A stretch of 64,000 bases of DNA from CALODL01 sp942492115 (GCA_942492115.1 CALODL010000007.1:105512-169511); one strand, 5' to 3'. Shown: positions 51,719-64,000, counted from the first letter of the stretch. The notes: generated from the sequence alone by a model not told the origin. Numbers and translations: made by a program.

Positions 51719-52910
51719 ATGGTGATCGCCGCGCTGCCATCGCCGCAGGCGCTGCGGGCCGCCGCCGCCCTCGGCCGCTCGCGCCCACTGGTCGAACTGC
51801 TCAAGGCGATCGACCGCAACGACGCGGGCAGCGCCGAGGCCATCGCATTCCTCGACGATGCGGCGCTCGGGCGCTTCGCCATGTTGCTGGTAAGTCGCAA
51901 CCCGAGCGCAAGCACCCGAGCGCGCGTCGCCCGCGCCTTGCGCCAGTCGCCTGCCGACCCGCGTCGAGTTCGCCGGGCGCTGGCTGCGCGACGACGATGA
52001 GACCGTGCGCGAGCTGGCCGCGCGCACCCTGCTGCACATCGCCGCGACGCCGAGCCTGGACGTGCCCGAGGACCTCATCGAGGCCGCCCTGCGCGACGAA
52101 CTCGAACGCCTCGGTGCTCTCTACGTCGACGCGCTGGGCCCAGGGCGTGAGCCGCTCGGCTACGGCGTTTCGCCACGACAAGCTGAACGACCGCGGCGAA
52201 CGCCGCCAACGCCGATGTCTTCCTGGTCGACGAGCGACGCACCGAGAGCGCCATCGAGCGCGTGTGCGGCCGCCTGGCGCTGCTCGGCAATCCGAGCCGC
52301 GTGTATGCGGCCCAGCGCGCGCTCGCGGCGCCGACCTTGCGCAACCGCCAGAAGGGCCTCGACATCCTCCAGGAGGTGGTGCGCGGTGCCCATCGCACAC
52401 GCTTGTTCGGTTCCTCGAGCGCTATCTGCAACCGGCGGCCGAGCCCAACGAAGAGGCGCTCGACGAGGTGTGCGCCCTGGGACGATGCCGGGGCTGGCCG
52501 GTGCCGCGCGGTCTGGCGGGCATGGCGCGCTGCAGTTCGCGCTGTGGGCCTTGCGCACCACGCAGCTGTCGATCGTCGACGGCGCGTCCTGCTCGCCTTC
52601 GCCGCCCACGCGACCGAGGAGCACCTCGCCAAGGGCGCCACCCTCGAAGCCGACGAGCCCGTCATCGTCGCCAGCGGTAGCGTGGAGGAATGCGCCGATG
52701 GCCGCGCGCCGCGCCGCCTCGGCGCCGGCCAGAGCGTCGGCGAGCTGTCACTGGTCGACGGCGAGCCCATCGATACCGTGCTGCGCGCCACCAGCGACGC
52801 CACCGTCTTGCGCATCGCCAGCACTTCGAGGCGGCGCGGCGGGAGCACCCCGGCGCTCGGGCTGGGCTTCAAGTACGCGGGCTCACCGCCGCGCTGCGAC
52901 GCCGCGCCTC
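51719..52910 (+). pseudogene. HEAT-like repeat and cyclic-nucleotide-binding protein, 5'-truncated and frameshifted
   Basis: Coding sequence continues through several frames. First 'LGRSRPLVELLKAIDRNDAG' and 'DDETVRELAARTLLHIAATP' (HEAT-like helices), then 'LALLGNPSRVYAAQRALAAP' with 'NRQKGLDILQEVV', and then a cyclic-nucleotide-binding-like roll around 52600-52850 ('EPVIVASGSVEEC', 'RLGAGQSVGELSLVDGEPID'). At least three frame changes are needed to join the pieces, and no start codon with a ribosome-binding site is evident. The HEAT plus cNMP arrangement occurs in myxobacterial proteins related to nucleotide transporters. The end near 52910 meets the stop of the minus-strand gene that follows. 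Confidence 0.5.
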
Positions 52911-54593
52911 AGCGGTGGCGCAGGCCGATCACCCGCATCGCCTTCGTAAAGCCGGGTCACGCGCCAGGTGCACGCGCACGGGCGGGAAACTCTTGCCGCG
53001 GGTCAGCGCGATCCGCACCACCGCGTAGCCGTCATCGCCGCTGCTCGCCGCGATGCCGCGCAGGCAGGTGGCGCCGGACTCGCCGACGCGCTCCGATCCA
53101 CGCCACGCCTGCAGGCGCCCGGTGCGATCGAAGCTCGCCGCCGCGTAGCTGGTCTGGGCCGCGCTCGCGCCGAGACGATACGAGAGCGCCAGATCTTCGA
53201 AGCATAGATCGAAGCGTGGCGTGGTCGAGCGTGCGGACCTCGAAGCGATCGAGAGGCGCGGTACGCTCGAAGTAGTAGCGCGCCGCCTTATGCTGACGCT
53301 CGATGAGCGTCTGGGTCATGTAGTCGGTCGCGCGCGGGTCGGGGTACTTGCCCTGCTCGACCGCGCGGATGTGCGCGGGCGTCAGGCGAATGAGGATCTG
53401 GGCCGCCCAGAATTCATCGTCGCTCAATTGCCCAGTCGAAGGGCTCGTACGGATCGTGGGGTACGAAGCCGGCCGGGTCGAAGTGCTCGCTGTCGAACTG
53501 CGCGATGCCCTCGAGGTCTGGCGCGCGGGTGCCTCCCACGCGCGCGCCGATACAGGCCGAGGGTCAGCAGCTGCAGCGGCACGTCGAGCATGTCGAGCAT
53601 GTACGCGGGCCATCGGCGTAGTAGCGGGCCATGGTCGAGTTGGCGCCGAGGATCTTGCCGAAGTCGACCAGGTAGTGCACGACGTAGTGCCGGGTCGGAT
53701 CCGCCGGATCCTCTTGGTACGCGTCCAGGGTGTTGTTCTCCTTGGCATCGGTGTACTGGAGCCATCCATAGAACACGCGTAGACCGCGCAGCTCGCGCCG
53801 GTGCTGGTGCGGAATGCGATCGTTGGGATCATCGCCGCGCACCCCTCGCTGGGAAAGCCGCCGATGGGCAGGCCCGGAAGGAACTTGGTTGGTGAGCCCG
53901 CGAAAGCGCGTGCCGTCGCTGCGCACCTGGGCCAGCGACGCCTCCAGGTCGGCGACGGTCATGGGACGCTTGTGGCCGAACACGTCTTTGACCGCGGCAT
54001 CGTCGGCGAGGATGAGTTGGCTGCGGTCGAAGTAGACGATCGCGTCTTCCGGGACGTGGTACCCAACCGCCCACAGGAAGCGCTGCACGACCACATCGGT
54101 TGCGGTGTCGACCACGGGGTATTCGATCTCGTCGAACTTGAGCAAGAACGTGTCGCCGGGGGCGTCCTTGATGATGAAGCCGATCGAATGCTGGCCGCCG
54201 ACCTTGGAGCTCTTGATCACTTCCACGGGGCGGAGGTATCCGGGCCCTCGGTGGTGTTGAACCGCGCGCGACGTCCAGGGTGGCGGTGTAGTCCAGGCAG
54301 GCGTCCAATCCGATTCGCGAACCAGGTCGAGTCGGGCACCTCGTCGACCGAGTTGACGTTGATCGCGTGGAGCGGCTCGTGCAGGTCCAGGCCACCAAGT
54401 CACGCGGCGGAAACGAACGGCTGATCGAGGTGGTAGAGCGCGCGCACGAAGGGCCGATCTGGGCGGTTTCTCGGGACGTCGTCGCGGTCGTTGACCTCCA
54501 CACCGGCGGCTGATTGTGAAACCGGACGGCCACCGGCGGGGCCGGCAGCTTGCGGCAGCCGGCCAGGACGAGCGAGCCACAGCAACGGCGCAT
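52909..54593 (-). CDS. Conserved lipoprotein of the 'NVNxxxEVPDSxWF' type, broken by frameshifts
   Basis: Starts at the ATG at 54593, which overlaps the upstream stop (TGATG); 'CCGSLVLAGCRKLPAPP' is a lipoprotein signal. Following the coding potential across frames gives 'NVNSVDEVPDSTWFANR', then 'VEVIKSSKVGGQHSIGFIIK' and 'DAPGDTFLLKFDEIEYPVVD', 'VVQRFLWAVGYHVPEDAIVY', 'GVRGDDPNDRIPHQHRRELR', 'VFYGWLQYTDAKENNTLDAY', 'HYLVDFGKILGANSTMARYY' and 'DDEFWAAQILIRLTPAHIRA', ending with a stop at 52909. At least four frame changes are needed. I recognise it as a conserved family found beside outer-membrane barrel genes, function unknown. Confidence 0.6.
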
Positions 54594-56046
54594 CACAGGC
54601 TCTCCTTGCGCGACCAGGTGTCGAACACCGGGTCGAAGCCGAGGTTGAAGAACAGCTCGCCATCGATCGACCTCGACACGTCGAAGCGCCCTCGGAACGT
54701 GGTGGCGGTGTGGACCTGCAGACCCGCGCCGTAGCCCACCCGCAAGGCCATCGAGGGTGACATCTTGCAGGCGTCGGGAAGACGCGCCCGGCGTCGACGA
54801 ACAGATAGCCGGCGAGGATCTTGTTGGCGTAGTCCAGCGGTACTCGGCCGTGCTGATCTGCGGCGCAACGCGATCGCCCGGAACCGATCGCGCTGGTAGC
54901 CGCGCAGGAAGACCGGACCGCCGAGCTGCGGCAGGTCCGCGAAGGGCACGTCGTCGATACCGCCGGTGACGCCCTCGACATAGCCGCGCAGGTGCAGCAT
55001 GCGCGTACCGTCGTAGACGTCGACCACGCGGAGCGCGTCGAGGCCATAGCGAAGGTAGCGCGACGGATCGTCGCCGAACCCGGTCGTCGCCCCGAGGAAC
55101 CCGGCGAGTTTCCAGCCGGCGTTGGGATTGGCCTCGGCAACCCAGAAGTGCGTGGCGCGGCGCGAATCGTAGATGAATTCGATCTCGGCGCCTGCGCCGG
55201 ACAGGCCCTGCTCGTAGCCGATCAGCCCGGGACTGAGATACACGTCGGTGATGGGCACCTCCTCCTCGTCGGGCTCGATGTCGGGGTTGAAGGTGCGGTG
55301 GCGGTACTTCAGGGCGCTGAGGCGCACGTCGACGCGCGGGGAAAGGTGCACCACCGCGGTCAGCTCGCCGAGCAGATCGTCGTGGCGGTAGCGGGTTCGC
55401 ACCGCGGTGTCGTCCATGGTCGGATCGACGGGCGTCATGACCTGGTCGGCCGGCACCAGATCGCCGTTGCCGATGCCCATGAACCGCGACTTGGGATAGA
55501 GCGCGTAGCTGGTTCGGCCTTCGATCTCGGCGCGCTCACCGAGCAGCGAACCCGTGGTCGCCTCGAGGCTGTAGACCTGGCGAAAGCGGCCGCCGTAGCT
55601 GGCGCGCAACCGCAGCCGGCCATCGGTGCCGAACAGATCGCGGTAGATGACGCGGGCGCCGACGTTGAGGCCGAAGCCGGTCTCGAGGCAGGGCAAGCGG
55701 GTAGGCGCCCAGGGTCTCGTCGTCGTTGAAGAAGATGCCCTTGATGCGCGTGCCGAGCGAATAGCGCTCGTAAGCCCACAGCGCGGCTCGGATCGGTTGC
55801 ACCAGGATCCACAGGGTTCAGCGCGTCGAGCAGCAGCCCGCGCGGGATCCACATCAAGCGGTTGGTCTTCCGGTCGCCGGTTTCGGCCACACCGCTGGCA
55901 TCTTCGGGCGCGGGATCAGCCGCGACGTCAGCCGCCGTGGTTCGCTCCGGCGGCCCTGCCGCGGGCTCCGCGGTCTGAGCCAGCCCCGGTCGAGCGCCGG
56001 CGGACGCCAGCGAGACGAACACGAGCGCGATCACGAGCGCCTTCAC
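54593..56046 (-). CDS. Omp85/BamA-like outer-membrane barrel protein, broken by frameshifts
   Basis: The start is a GTG at 56046 overlapping the transporter stop (GTGA). The signal peptide 'KALVIALVFVSLASAGARPG' with cleavage after LAQ is clear. The barrel follows in shifting frames: 'ALWAYERYSLGTRIKGIFFN', 'ETGFGLNVGARVIYRDLFGT', 'LRASYGGRFRQVYSLEATTG', 'GAEIEFIYDSRRATHFWVAE', 'YANKILAGYLFVDAGRVF' and 'LRVGYGAGLQVHTATTFRGR', ending 'FFNLGFDPVFDTW'. The alternation of aromatic strands and the 'VFLRGYQRDRF' segment resemble the bacterial surface-antigen (Omp85) barrel, without POTRA domains. Four frame changes are needed (near 55805, 55690, 54880 and 54780). Confidence 0.65.
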
Positions 56047-57379
56047 GCCTCCTCTTCTCCTCGACTTCCTGAAGCGGCTGCCCGCGTACCACGCGGCGAA
56101 CAACCACAGGGCCGCCAGCAGGATGACGCCGATGGACAGATAGCGCAGGCTGGCCTGGATCGAGCCGAACGTCGACACCAGCAGCGAAACGCCGACCGCG
56201 AGCGCCTTGGCGAAGCGCTGCACGAACATGTCGATGAAGGCCTTGGCCTTGTACTTCTCGTCCCGGGTGGTCGGGGCGTACAGCGGCCTCGCGCGCCGAC
56301 TGATTGAGCGAGTAGTTGAGCCCGTTGTCCGAGATCGAGAGCGCCGATCCCATCCACAGATCGGAAACAGCAGGAACCCGGCTGAAGCTGCCCAGGATGA
56401 GCAGCGGCATGAACAAGAGCGCGGTGCGCACGCCGGCCCGCTGCATGATGAACGAGGTGAAGAAGAGCTGAATCGTGAGCGAGACGATGTTGGTGACGTT
56501 GTAGACCGTGGCGAAGTGCGCGTCTTGCTCGGCCAGGGGCAACAGGTGCACCACCGCCGAGGTGTACTCGAAATCCAGCACCGTCGACACGATCTCGTAG
56601 ATGCCGACGATGGCGACGATGGCCAGGAGATAGCGCGAGCGGAACACCAGGCGCGCGCCTTCGATGGCCGCGTTGCCGCCTGGGCGGGCCTCGGGCCTTC
56701 GGGCGCGTCCGGCTCGGGCGGCGGATGTTTGGCGAGACCTGGGCGCCAGCCGCGGCGGCCACGCCGATGATCACCGCGGTCAGTCCCATGCACACGAAGA
56801 GCCACTGATCGGCGGATAGGTCGGCGATCCACAGCTTGACCACGGTGGTGCCGAACGCGCCGCCGGCGACGCCGCCGAGCACGATGATGCCGTAGGTGCG
56901 CTTAGGCGGTCTCGGGGCGCACGCTGTCGTTGAGGAAGGCGAAGAACGTCGCCACCATCACCGTGTTGAAGAAGTCACCGTAGAGATAGAACAGCCACGC
57001 ATACAGCTCGCCACCAGCGGACCCGAGCGCGACGAAGCCCAGCATGCACACCATGCAGAAGGCGCTGAACACGAACGACAGCTGCTGGCGGCGCAAGGTG
57101 CAGGCCAGGCGTGAGAACGCGACCACGGCGAGGATCGCCACGCCCATGTTGGCGACCTTGGCGAGCATCTCGGCCTGCGGACCGGAGAGCGACCCGCCCA
57201 ACAGGTCAAAGGTGTGCCGGCGCGGTAGTGGAGCCGATGAACGCGGTCTTCTTGATCGGCTTGAGGATCCAGAAGGTCGTGATGACCAGGAAGAAGTACG
57301 CGAACATCAGGAGCGCCAGCGGCAGCTCCTGGCGCTTGATCGCCATGAAGGCTTTGAATGGATTGCGCGATGCGGCCAC
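56043..57379 (-). CDS. Npt1/Npt2-type nucleotide transporter, broken by frameshifts
   Basis: The start is probably a GTG at 57379 ('AASRNPFKAFMAIKRQELPL'). About twelve hydrophobic segments follow across frames: 'LLMFAYFFLVITTFWILKPI', 'VGVAILAVVAFSRLACTL' (approximate joint), 'LYAWLFYLYGDFFNTVMVAT' with 'FFAFLNDSVRPETA', 'YGIIVLGGVAGGAFGTTVVK', 'LLAIVAIVGIYEIVSTVLDF' and 'TRDEKYKAKAFIDMFVQRFA'. The 'FWILKPIKK' front and 'DEKYKAKAFID' are typical of the ADP/ATP translocase-like (Npt) family, which exchanges or imports nucleotides. At least five frame changes are needed in about 445 codons. It is the first gene of a three-gene minus-strand unit. Confidence 0.65.
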
Positions 57380-57494
57380 GACCTGAACCGGAGCGGAGAG
57401 TACTACAACACCAGGGACGCTCCGCCCCGGCCAAACGGTACATGTCCGCCGCGCGGGCCCGGTCGTTCGGGCAGGGGTATGATACGGGCGCGCG

Positions 57495-60400
57495 ATGAAG
57501 GGCGATCAGGACGACGACGACAGCGATATCGACAGCGATAGCGATAGCGACGTCGAGGACGCGGCCGAAACGACGACCAACGTCGAGGCGCCCCCGGCGG
57601 TGGTCCAGCGCCAGTCGCGCAATATTCCGATCGCAAAGGCGCTCGACCGGCCGACGCGCACCATGAACGATCTGCCGATGGTCGACCCGGCGCTGTACGA
57701 ACGCGGCGACGAGATTGCCCGCGGTGGCCTCGGCCGCATCGTGGCCGCGCGCGATACGCGCCTGGATCGCATGGTGGCGCTCAAGGAGCTGGTGCTGCTC
57801 CACCCGGATGCGCGCGCGCGCTTTGCCCGCGAAGTGCTGCTGACCTCGCGGCTGCAACACCCGGGCATCATCCCGGTGCACGAGGCCGGGCGCTGGACCG
57901 ACGGCCTGCCCTTTTACGCCATGAAGCTGGTCGAGGGTCGCTCGCTCGCCAAGGTGATCGACGAGGCGCCCGACTTCGCAGCACGACTGGCGCTGCTTTC
58001 CCACGTCACCGACATCGCCGAAGCGATGGCCTACGCTCATGAACAACGGGTGATCCACCGCGACCTCAAGCCGGCCAACGTGCTGGTCGGTCCCTTCGGC
58101 GAGACCGTGGTGATCGATTGGGGGCTGGCCAAGGACCTCGACGACCCCACCGACGACACCCCCACCGAGGTCGCCGTGCGCACCACCGGCGGCATGAACA
58201 CCAGCGACGGCGCGGTCCTTGGCACGCCGGCGTATATGCCACCGGAGCAAGCCGCGGGTGCCTCCGTCGATGAGCGCGCCGACGTGTACGCGGTCGGCGC
58301 GATCCTGTATCAGATGCTGGCCGGGGTGCGGCCGTTCGCACGCAAGGCGCCGCGCACCGTGGTGACCGCCGTGATCGAAGGCCCACCGCGGCCGCTGCGC
58401 ACGCTGGTCCCGGAGGCGCCGCGCGACCTCATCGCGATCGCCGAGAAGGCCATGGCTCGCGATCCGAACCAGCGCTATCCGAGCGCCCGCGAATACCGGC
58501 GGCGCCGAGTTGCGCCGGTTCAGTGCACCGGGCGGCGAGGTCGCCGCCTATCAATACACCGGCTGGGAGCTGTTTCGCCGCTTCGCCCGGCGCACCCGCG
58601 GCGTGCTGGTGACCGCGGGAATCGCGCTGGCGGTGCTGGCGGTGCTCGGCGCGCTGAGCATTCGTCGCGTGCGCGCGAGCGCGACCGCGCTGCCGACAAC
58701 GCTCTCACCGCGTCGAACAGTCAGCGCGCCGAGGCCGCCGCGCGCGCCGAGGCCGAGGCGCGCGTCGATCAGCGCTTTCGGTGCTCGAGCGCGCGCGCTC
58801 GCTGCTGGACACCGACCTGACCATGAGCGTCGCGTGGCTCGAGCGCTTGCGCACCATCCCCGGTGGGCGCGGTGTCGATCGCGGAAGAAGCGCGGAGCGC
58901 GGGGTTGCGCGGCGCATCCTCACCGCGCACACCGACGTGCTGTGGTCGGTGGTCGCCACGCGCGAGGCGATCGTGGATCGCCGGCAGCGACGCGGTGTTC
59001 GCTCGAGCCCCAGCACCGAACATGCCGCGCTGCCCGGGCACACGGATCGTGCGCAAGCGCTCGCGGTATCCTCGATCACGTGACCGTGGCAAGCGGTGGC
59101 TACGACCGCACGGTGCGGGTGTGGAACATCGCCCGGCGCACCTCGCAGGTGTTCACCGGTCACGCCGAGCGCGTCAAACAGATCGCCTTTGCCGGAGCGG
59201 GGCGCGTGCTGTCCCTCGACGCGGGCGGCGCCCTGCGCCTCGAGCGGATCCTCGACGGAACCTCGGCCGGTTCCTCGCGGTGCACGGCCGCCCCGACGGC
59301 GCCCTCGCGGTGTCGCACGACGGAAGCCGCGCGGCCGTCACCGGGGCCCGCTCGGAGGTTACGATGTTCGCCAGCGACGGGACCGACGCTCGCACGCTGC
59401 GCGGCCACCGCGCCCGCGTCGGCGCCCTCGCGTTCAACCCGGACGGCCACACCCCGGCGACCGGAAGCGACGATGGCGAAGTGTGGCTGTGGGATGCCGC
59501 GAGTGGTGACGGCCACCGTGTCGGGACCACCGCCGGACAGATCACCCGCCTCGCCTGGTCCGACGCAGGCTTCGCCAGCGGCGACGACCGCGGCAACATC
59601 ATGGTGTGGAAGCCCGACGGCTCGGCCTCGCGCCGGCTCGGCGCCCACGGCGATCGCATCAGCTCGCTGACCTATGCGCCGGGCGGCCTGCTCATCTCGA
59701 CCAGCGTCGACCGCAGCGCGCGCGTGTGGCGTGTCGACTCCGGCGACTACCGCGCCTTGCTCGGTCACAGCGACGCGGTGAACGATGCTGCGATCGCCGA
59801 CGACGGCAAGAGTCTGATCACCGCATCGTTCGATCGCACCGCGCGCGTGTGGCCGCTGACCTGACCCAATCAGGTCACGGTCGGACACCACGAACGCGGC
59901 AATCCGCTCGGTCGCGATCTCGCCCGATGGCACCACCGTGGCCAGCGCGGGCCGCGACCACACCGTCGGCATCTGGCCCGTGGACGTGACCGCGGGTCGC
60001 GGACGCCTCCTGGTCGGCCACACCGATCTGGTCTACCGCGTGCGCTTCTCCAGCGACGGGCGCCGTGTCGCCTCGTCCTCCGACGACAAGACCGTGCGCT
60101 GGTATCGCTTGCCGACGACACCTCGCAACGCCTGGATGGGCACACCGGCGACGTCGAGGAGATCGCGCTGTCGCCCAATGGCTTCTACCTGGCGTCGGCC
60201 TCCACCGATGACAGCGCCCGTGTGTGGGACCTGCGTCGGACGCCCCCGCGCGGCGAGGTCGCGACCCAACACACCGCCGATGTCACCGCGATCGCGTGGT
60301 CGCCCGATCCGACGCGGCTGGCCAGCGCCGGGCGCGACGGGTCACGCGCATCGCCGCGGTCGGCGATGGTACTGCGCCGACGCGCTATGCTACGCGCAGG

Positions 60401-60944
60401 CGACGGCGACGGTGTGGGACGTGGCCTATGCGGCGACGGCACCTGGCTCGCCACGATCAGCGGTGTTGGCGTGCTGCATCGCTGGGACGTGACCAGCGGC
60501 GCCGGCCTCGGCGCGCCTGTCGCGGTGCCCGGCGCGCGCATCGTGCGCATCCCCGGGGTGACCGCATCGCGGTGCGTCGGGGCGCGGCACGATGATCTGC
60601 ATGCCAGCGTGCGGGGCAGGCGTGCCGCGAAACCGTCGGTCACACCGGCGCCGTGGAGGACATCGAGCTGCAGGACGATCTCGCTCGTGTCCGCGGGCGC
60701 CGACGGCCTGGTGTGCGAGTGGGACGTCACCAGCGGCGAGCACATCGCCCTGCGCGGACACGGTTCTCGCTGACCGTCTACGACGTAGCGCTGGTGCCCG
60801 CCTACGTGCTCAGCGCCGGCGGCGACGGCGCCGTCATCCGCTGGCCGATCGCCGGCCTGTCGCCGCGCTCCGACCTGCAGCGCGCCGATCGCATCACTCA
60901 CCGAGGTGCGGGTCGAGGGCGCTCACCTCGAGACCGGGTTGTAG
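57495..60944 (+). CDS. Membrane Ser/Thr protein kinase with C-terminal WD40 propeller, broken by frameshifts
   Basis: ATG at 57495, then an Asp/Ser-rich stretch and an intact kinase domain to about 58495: 'GDEIARGGLGRIVAARDT' (Gly-rich loop), Lys in 'MVALKELVLL', 'VIHRDLKPANVLVGPFGE', 'VVIDWGLAK' (DWG where DFG is usual) and 'GTPAYMPPEQAAG'. After a frame change come one membrane helix 'GVLVTAGIALAVLAVLGALS' and an Ala/Arg/Glu-rich coiled stretch. WD40 blades follow in several frames ('VASGGYDRTVRVWNIA', 'ATGSDDGEVWLWDAASGD', 'STSVDRSARVWRVDSGD', 'TASFDRTARVWPLT', 'ASAGRDHTVGIWPVD'), to a probable stop at 60942-60944. It would sense signals through an external propeller or bind partners. Many frame changes break the second half. 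Confidence 0.7.
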
Positions 60945-60957
60945 CTCCAGGCGAGCG

Positions 60958-62413
60958 TTAGAAGCGGCCGCTGAAGGTAACGAGCGCGCCGCCGTTGGTC
61001 GGTACCAGGGCGGTGCCGCTGGACTCCTTGCTGGAGCCGCCGTCCTTGATGAAGAAGTAGACGCTGGTCAGGGCCACCGCGCCGCCGACCGCCGCCATGC
61101 CGATGCCGGCCGGCCGGGTGTTGCGCGCGTCGGGATTGCGCATGCCGTCGGCGATCTCGGGCTCGTGAATGGCGATGAGACCCAGTCCGCCGCCGAGCAG
61201 CGCGACGCCGCTCACCAACGTGATCCACTTCCAGGTCTTGAACGGCCGACCGCCCGCGTGGCGCTCGCCGGGGTCGGTCGGACGGTGTTGACGATGCCCG
61301 AGCGCCCTGTTGCAATGTTGTCGAAGTCGTCGGCGGCCTTCTCGTCGCCGGACAGAAAGCGCCCGAGCGCCTGCAGCTTGGCCTCGGACGGCGCCACCGG
61401 ATCGACCGCCACGCCGGCCACGCGAATCGGCTTGGCCGACTCGACCGATAGGTACGAGCCGACGATCGAGCGGCGCCCTTCGATCTCGCGAACGCCGACC
61501 ACGACCACACCGGTGGCATCCATGGCACGCGCCATCCGCAGAAGCTCCGCCGCCTCGCCGCTGGCGCGCGCTGCCTCGCTCTCGAACACCAGTCGCACGC
61601 CTTTGTCGTCGGTGCGAAGGACGCTGTCGATTTGCCACGCCACGCTCAGGTTCGATTTGGCGCCGGGTCCGACCTGGACGTAGTGCACGCGCCCGGCGAG
61701 CTTTCCTTGCTGCAGGAACACGCGGTAGCGGGCCTGGCCCACGTCTTGGTCTCGGTGACGTTGCCGCCGCCGACGTAGCGCTCGTTGACGAACACGCTGG
61801 TGCGCTGATCGTCGATCGTGATCTTGAGCGATCCAAGGCCCTGCTGATCGAGCTCGTCGCCGATCTTGCGGTGCAAATCGCGCACCTCGGGGCTGAACTC
61901 GGTGCGGCTGATCTGCCGATTGGGATAGCTGCGGATCAACTCGGCCATGGTGCGCGTGGCCTCGCTCTGCTTGCCCTGGCGCTTGTAGGCGAGGCTGAGA
62001 TAGACCAGACCGCGGAAGCGCACGTCGAGCAGATCCGGATCGCGGGCCAGGGTCGCCGGCGCGCCGTCGAACAAGCCGAGGCCAAACGTCAGGTCCTTGA
62101 CCGCGAGGGCGAAGTCGCCGCTGAGGAAGTTGCTCTGGCCGCTGTCGAGGAAGCGCTGGGCCTCGGCGACCTGCTCGGGCGCGAGGATGGCGGCCTGGGC
62201 TGACATGCGATCCACGATCTGCTTGGACAGCGCGGCCCCGGTGTCGAAGCCGCGACTGCCCAACTCGGCGAGCACGGTCGGGAGGAGCTGCTCGGCATCG
62301 GCCGGTCGCTCGCCGCCGTAGGACTCCACGACGATCGTGCCGGCACTTGCACGATGAGCGCCAGCGAGCATACAAACGCTCAACATCACCACAGAAATCC
62401 GTCCACCTAGCAT
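60958..62413 (-). CDS. Secreted PEGA-like/TPR-like protein with membrane tail, two frameshifts
   Basis: ATG at 62413; the signal peptide 'ISVVMLSVCMLAGAHRASA' is clear. The first frame reads to about 61745 with helical repeats ('QVAEAQRFLDSGQSNFLSGD', 'YKRQGKQSEATRTMAELIRS') and a PEGA-like strand unit 'LGSLKITIDDQRTSVFVNE'. The second frame continues 'VFLQQGKLAGRVHYVQVGPG' and 'ATGVVVVGVREIEGRRSIVG'. The third, from about 61260, gives two membrane helices ('WITLVSGVALLGGGLGLIA', 'GIGMAAVGGAVALTSVYFFI') and ends at 60958. Total length would be about 485 residues. It lies between two kinase genes of opposite strand; similar PEGA/TPR proteins accompany myxobacterial kinases. Its function is unknown. 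Confidence 0.6.
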
Positions 62414-62573
62414 CGGGTCATCCTATTGTCACGCGCAGGCAAGCGAGCCTGAGACTTTCCATCGGCGCTCGCATTGGGCAGTATCGACGCGCTGGACCGG
62501 AACGTTGCTCGCCGCCACAACACCTCGATACCCTTGACGAACCAGGGACGAACCGGCCCCTAGGCCACCGTTT

Positions 62574-64000
<1,427 letters not shown>

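Noticed and set aside
51278..52078. Minus-strand open frame of 266 codons across the suspected join
   Set aside because: Arg/Ser-rich shadow of the plus-strand RNA methyltransferase and HEAT coding sequence; no domain.

Overview
The window looks like two different genomes joined near 51.2-51.4 kb. Positions 1 to about 51.2 kb read like a planctomycete (probably Phycisphaerae-type) chromosome. The evidence is a very long minus-strand exopolysaccharide (EPS) operon, secreted proteins with Asp/Cys/Asn-rich 'DCNxNxxPDxC' repeats and dockerin-like modules, and an ECF sigma factor followed by a kinase-type N-terminal tail. Every gene in this part is intact. From about 51.4 kb to the end the DNA is visibly more G+C-rich, the genes look myxobacterial (Ser/Thr kinases with WD40 repeats, an Npt1/Npt2 nucleotide transporter, an Omp85-like barrel), and almost every gene is broken by repeated frameshifts. 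That pattern points to indel-rich sequence and probably a chimeric contig.

Layout of the first part. 1-6.3 kb is a tightly coupled minus-strand operon in which most genes overlap at ATGA or TGATG: GT2 transferase, DUF2304-like membrane protein, CapK-type ligase, bi-domain oxidoreductase and two methyltransferases. 6.6-8.1 kb holds an MGMT-family protein and a secreted esterase. 8.3-10.3 kb holds two GT2 enzymes that diverge from a shared promoter region. 10.4-29.7 kb is one EPS export and assembly locus on the minus strand. Read from 29.7 kb downwards it encodes a heparinase II/III-like protein, a pyrophosphorylase-like protein with a degenerate NTP loop, a Wzc-type BY-kinase, an initiating sugar-phosphate transferase fused to a second degenerate nucleotidyltransferase, a Wza-type SLBB lipoprotein, an unknown 377-residue protein, a WecG/TagA transferase, UDP-glucose dehydrogenase, a UDP-uronate epimerase, two GT4 enzymes, a PMT-like membrane protein, a GT2 and a Wzx-like flippase.

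30.6-43.2 kb carries three large secreted repeat proteins around a molybdate ABC transporter (modABC). Two of these proteins share the same C-terminal dockerin-like plus cohesin-like module. 43.3-49.4 kb is a second sugar cluster: a lipoprotein-like methyltransferase, UDP-xylose synthase, two methyltransferases, a GT2 and a PMT-like membrane protein. 49.5-50.9 kb has a small lipoprotein with an odd homopolymer tract, a truncated kinase N-terminus and an ECF sigma factor.

Second part (51.4-64 kb): an RNA methyltransferase N-terminal fragment, a HEAT/cyclic-nucleotide-binding fragment, a minus-strand operon (Npt1/Npt2 transporter, Omp85-like barrel, lipoprotein of the 'NVNxxxEVPDSxWF' type), a Ser/Thr kinase with WD40 repeats, a secreted PEGA-like protein, and a second membrane-anchored Ser/Thr kinase that runs off the end.

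In the planctomycete part the genes fit one task: making nucleotide sugars (UDP-GlcA, UDP-GalA, UDP-Xyl), building a lipid-linked repeat unit, flipping and exporting it through Wzx/Wzc/Wza, and decorating it with methyl groups. No obvious Wzy polymerase is recognisable.
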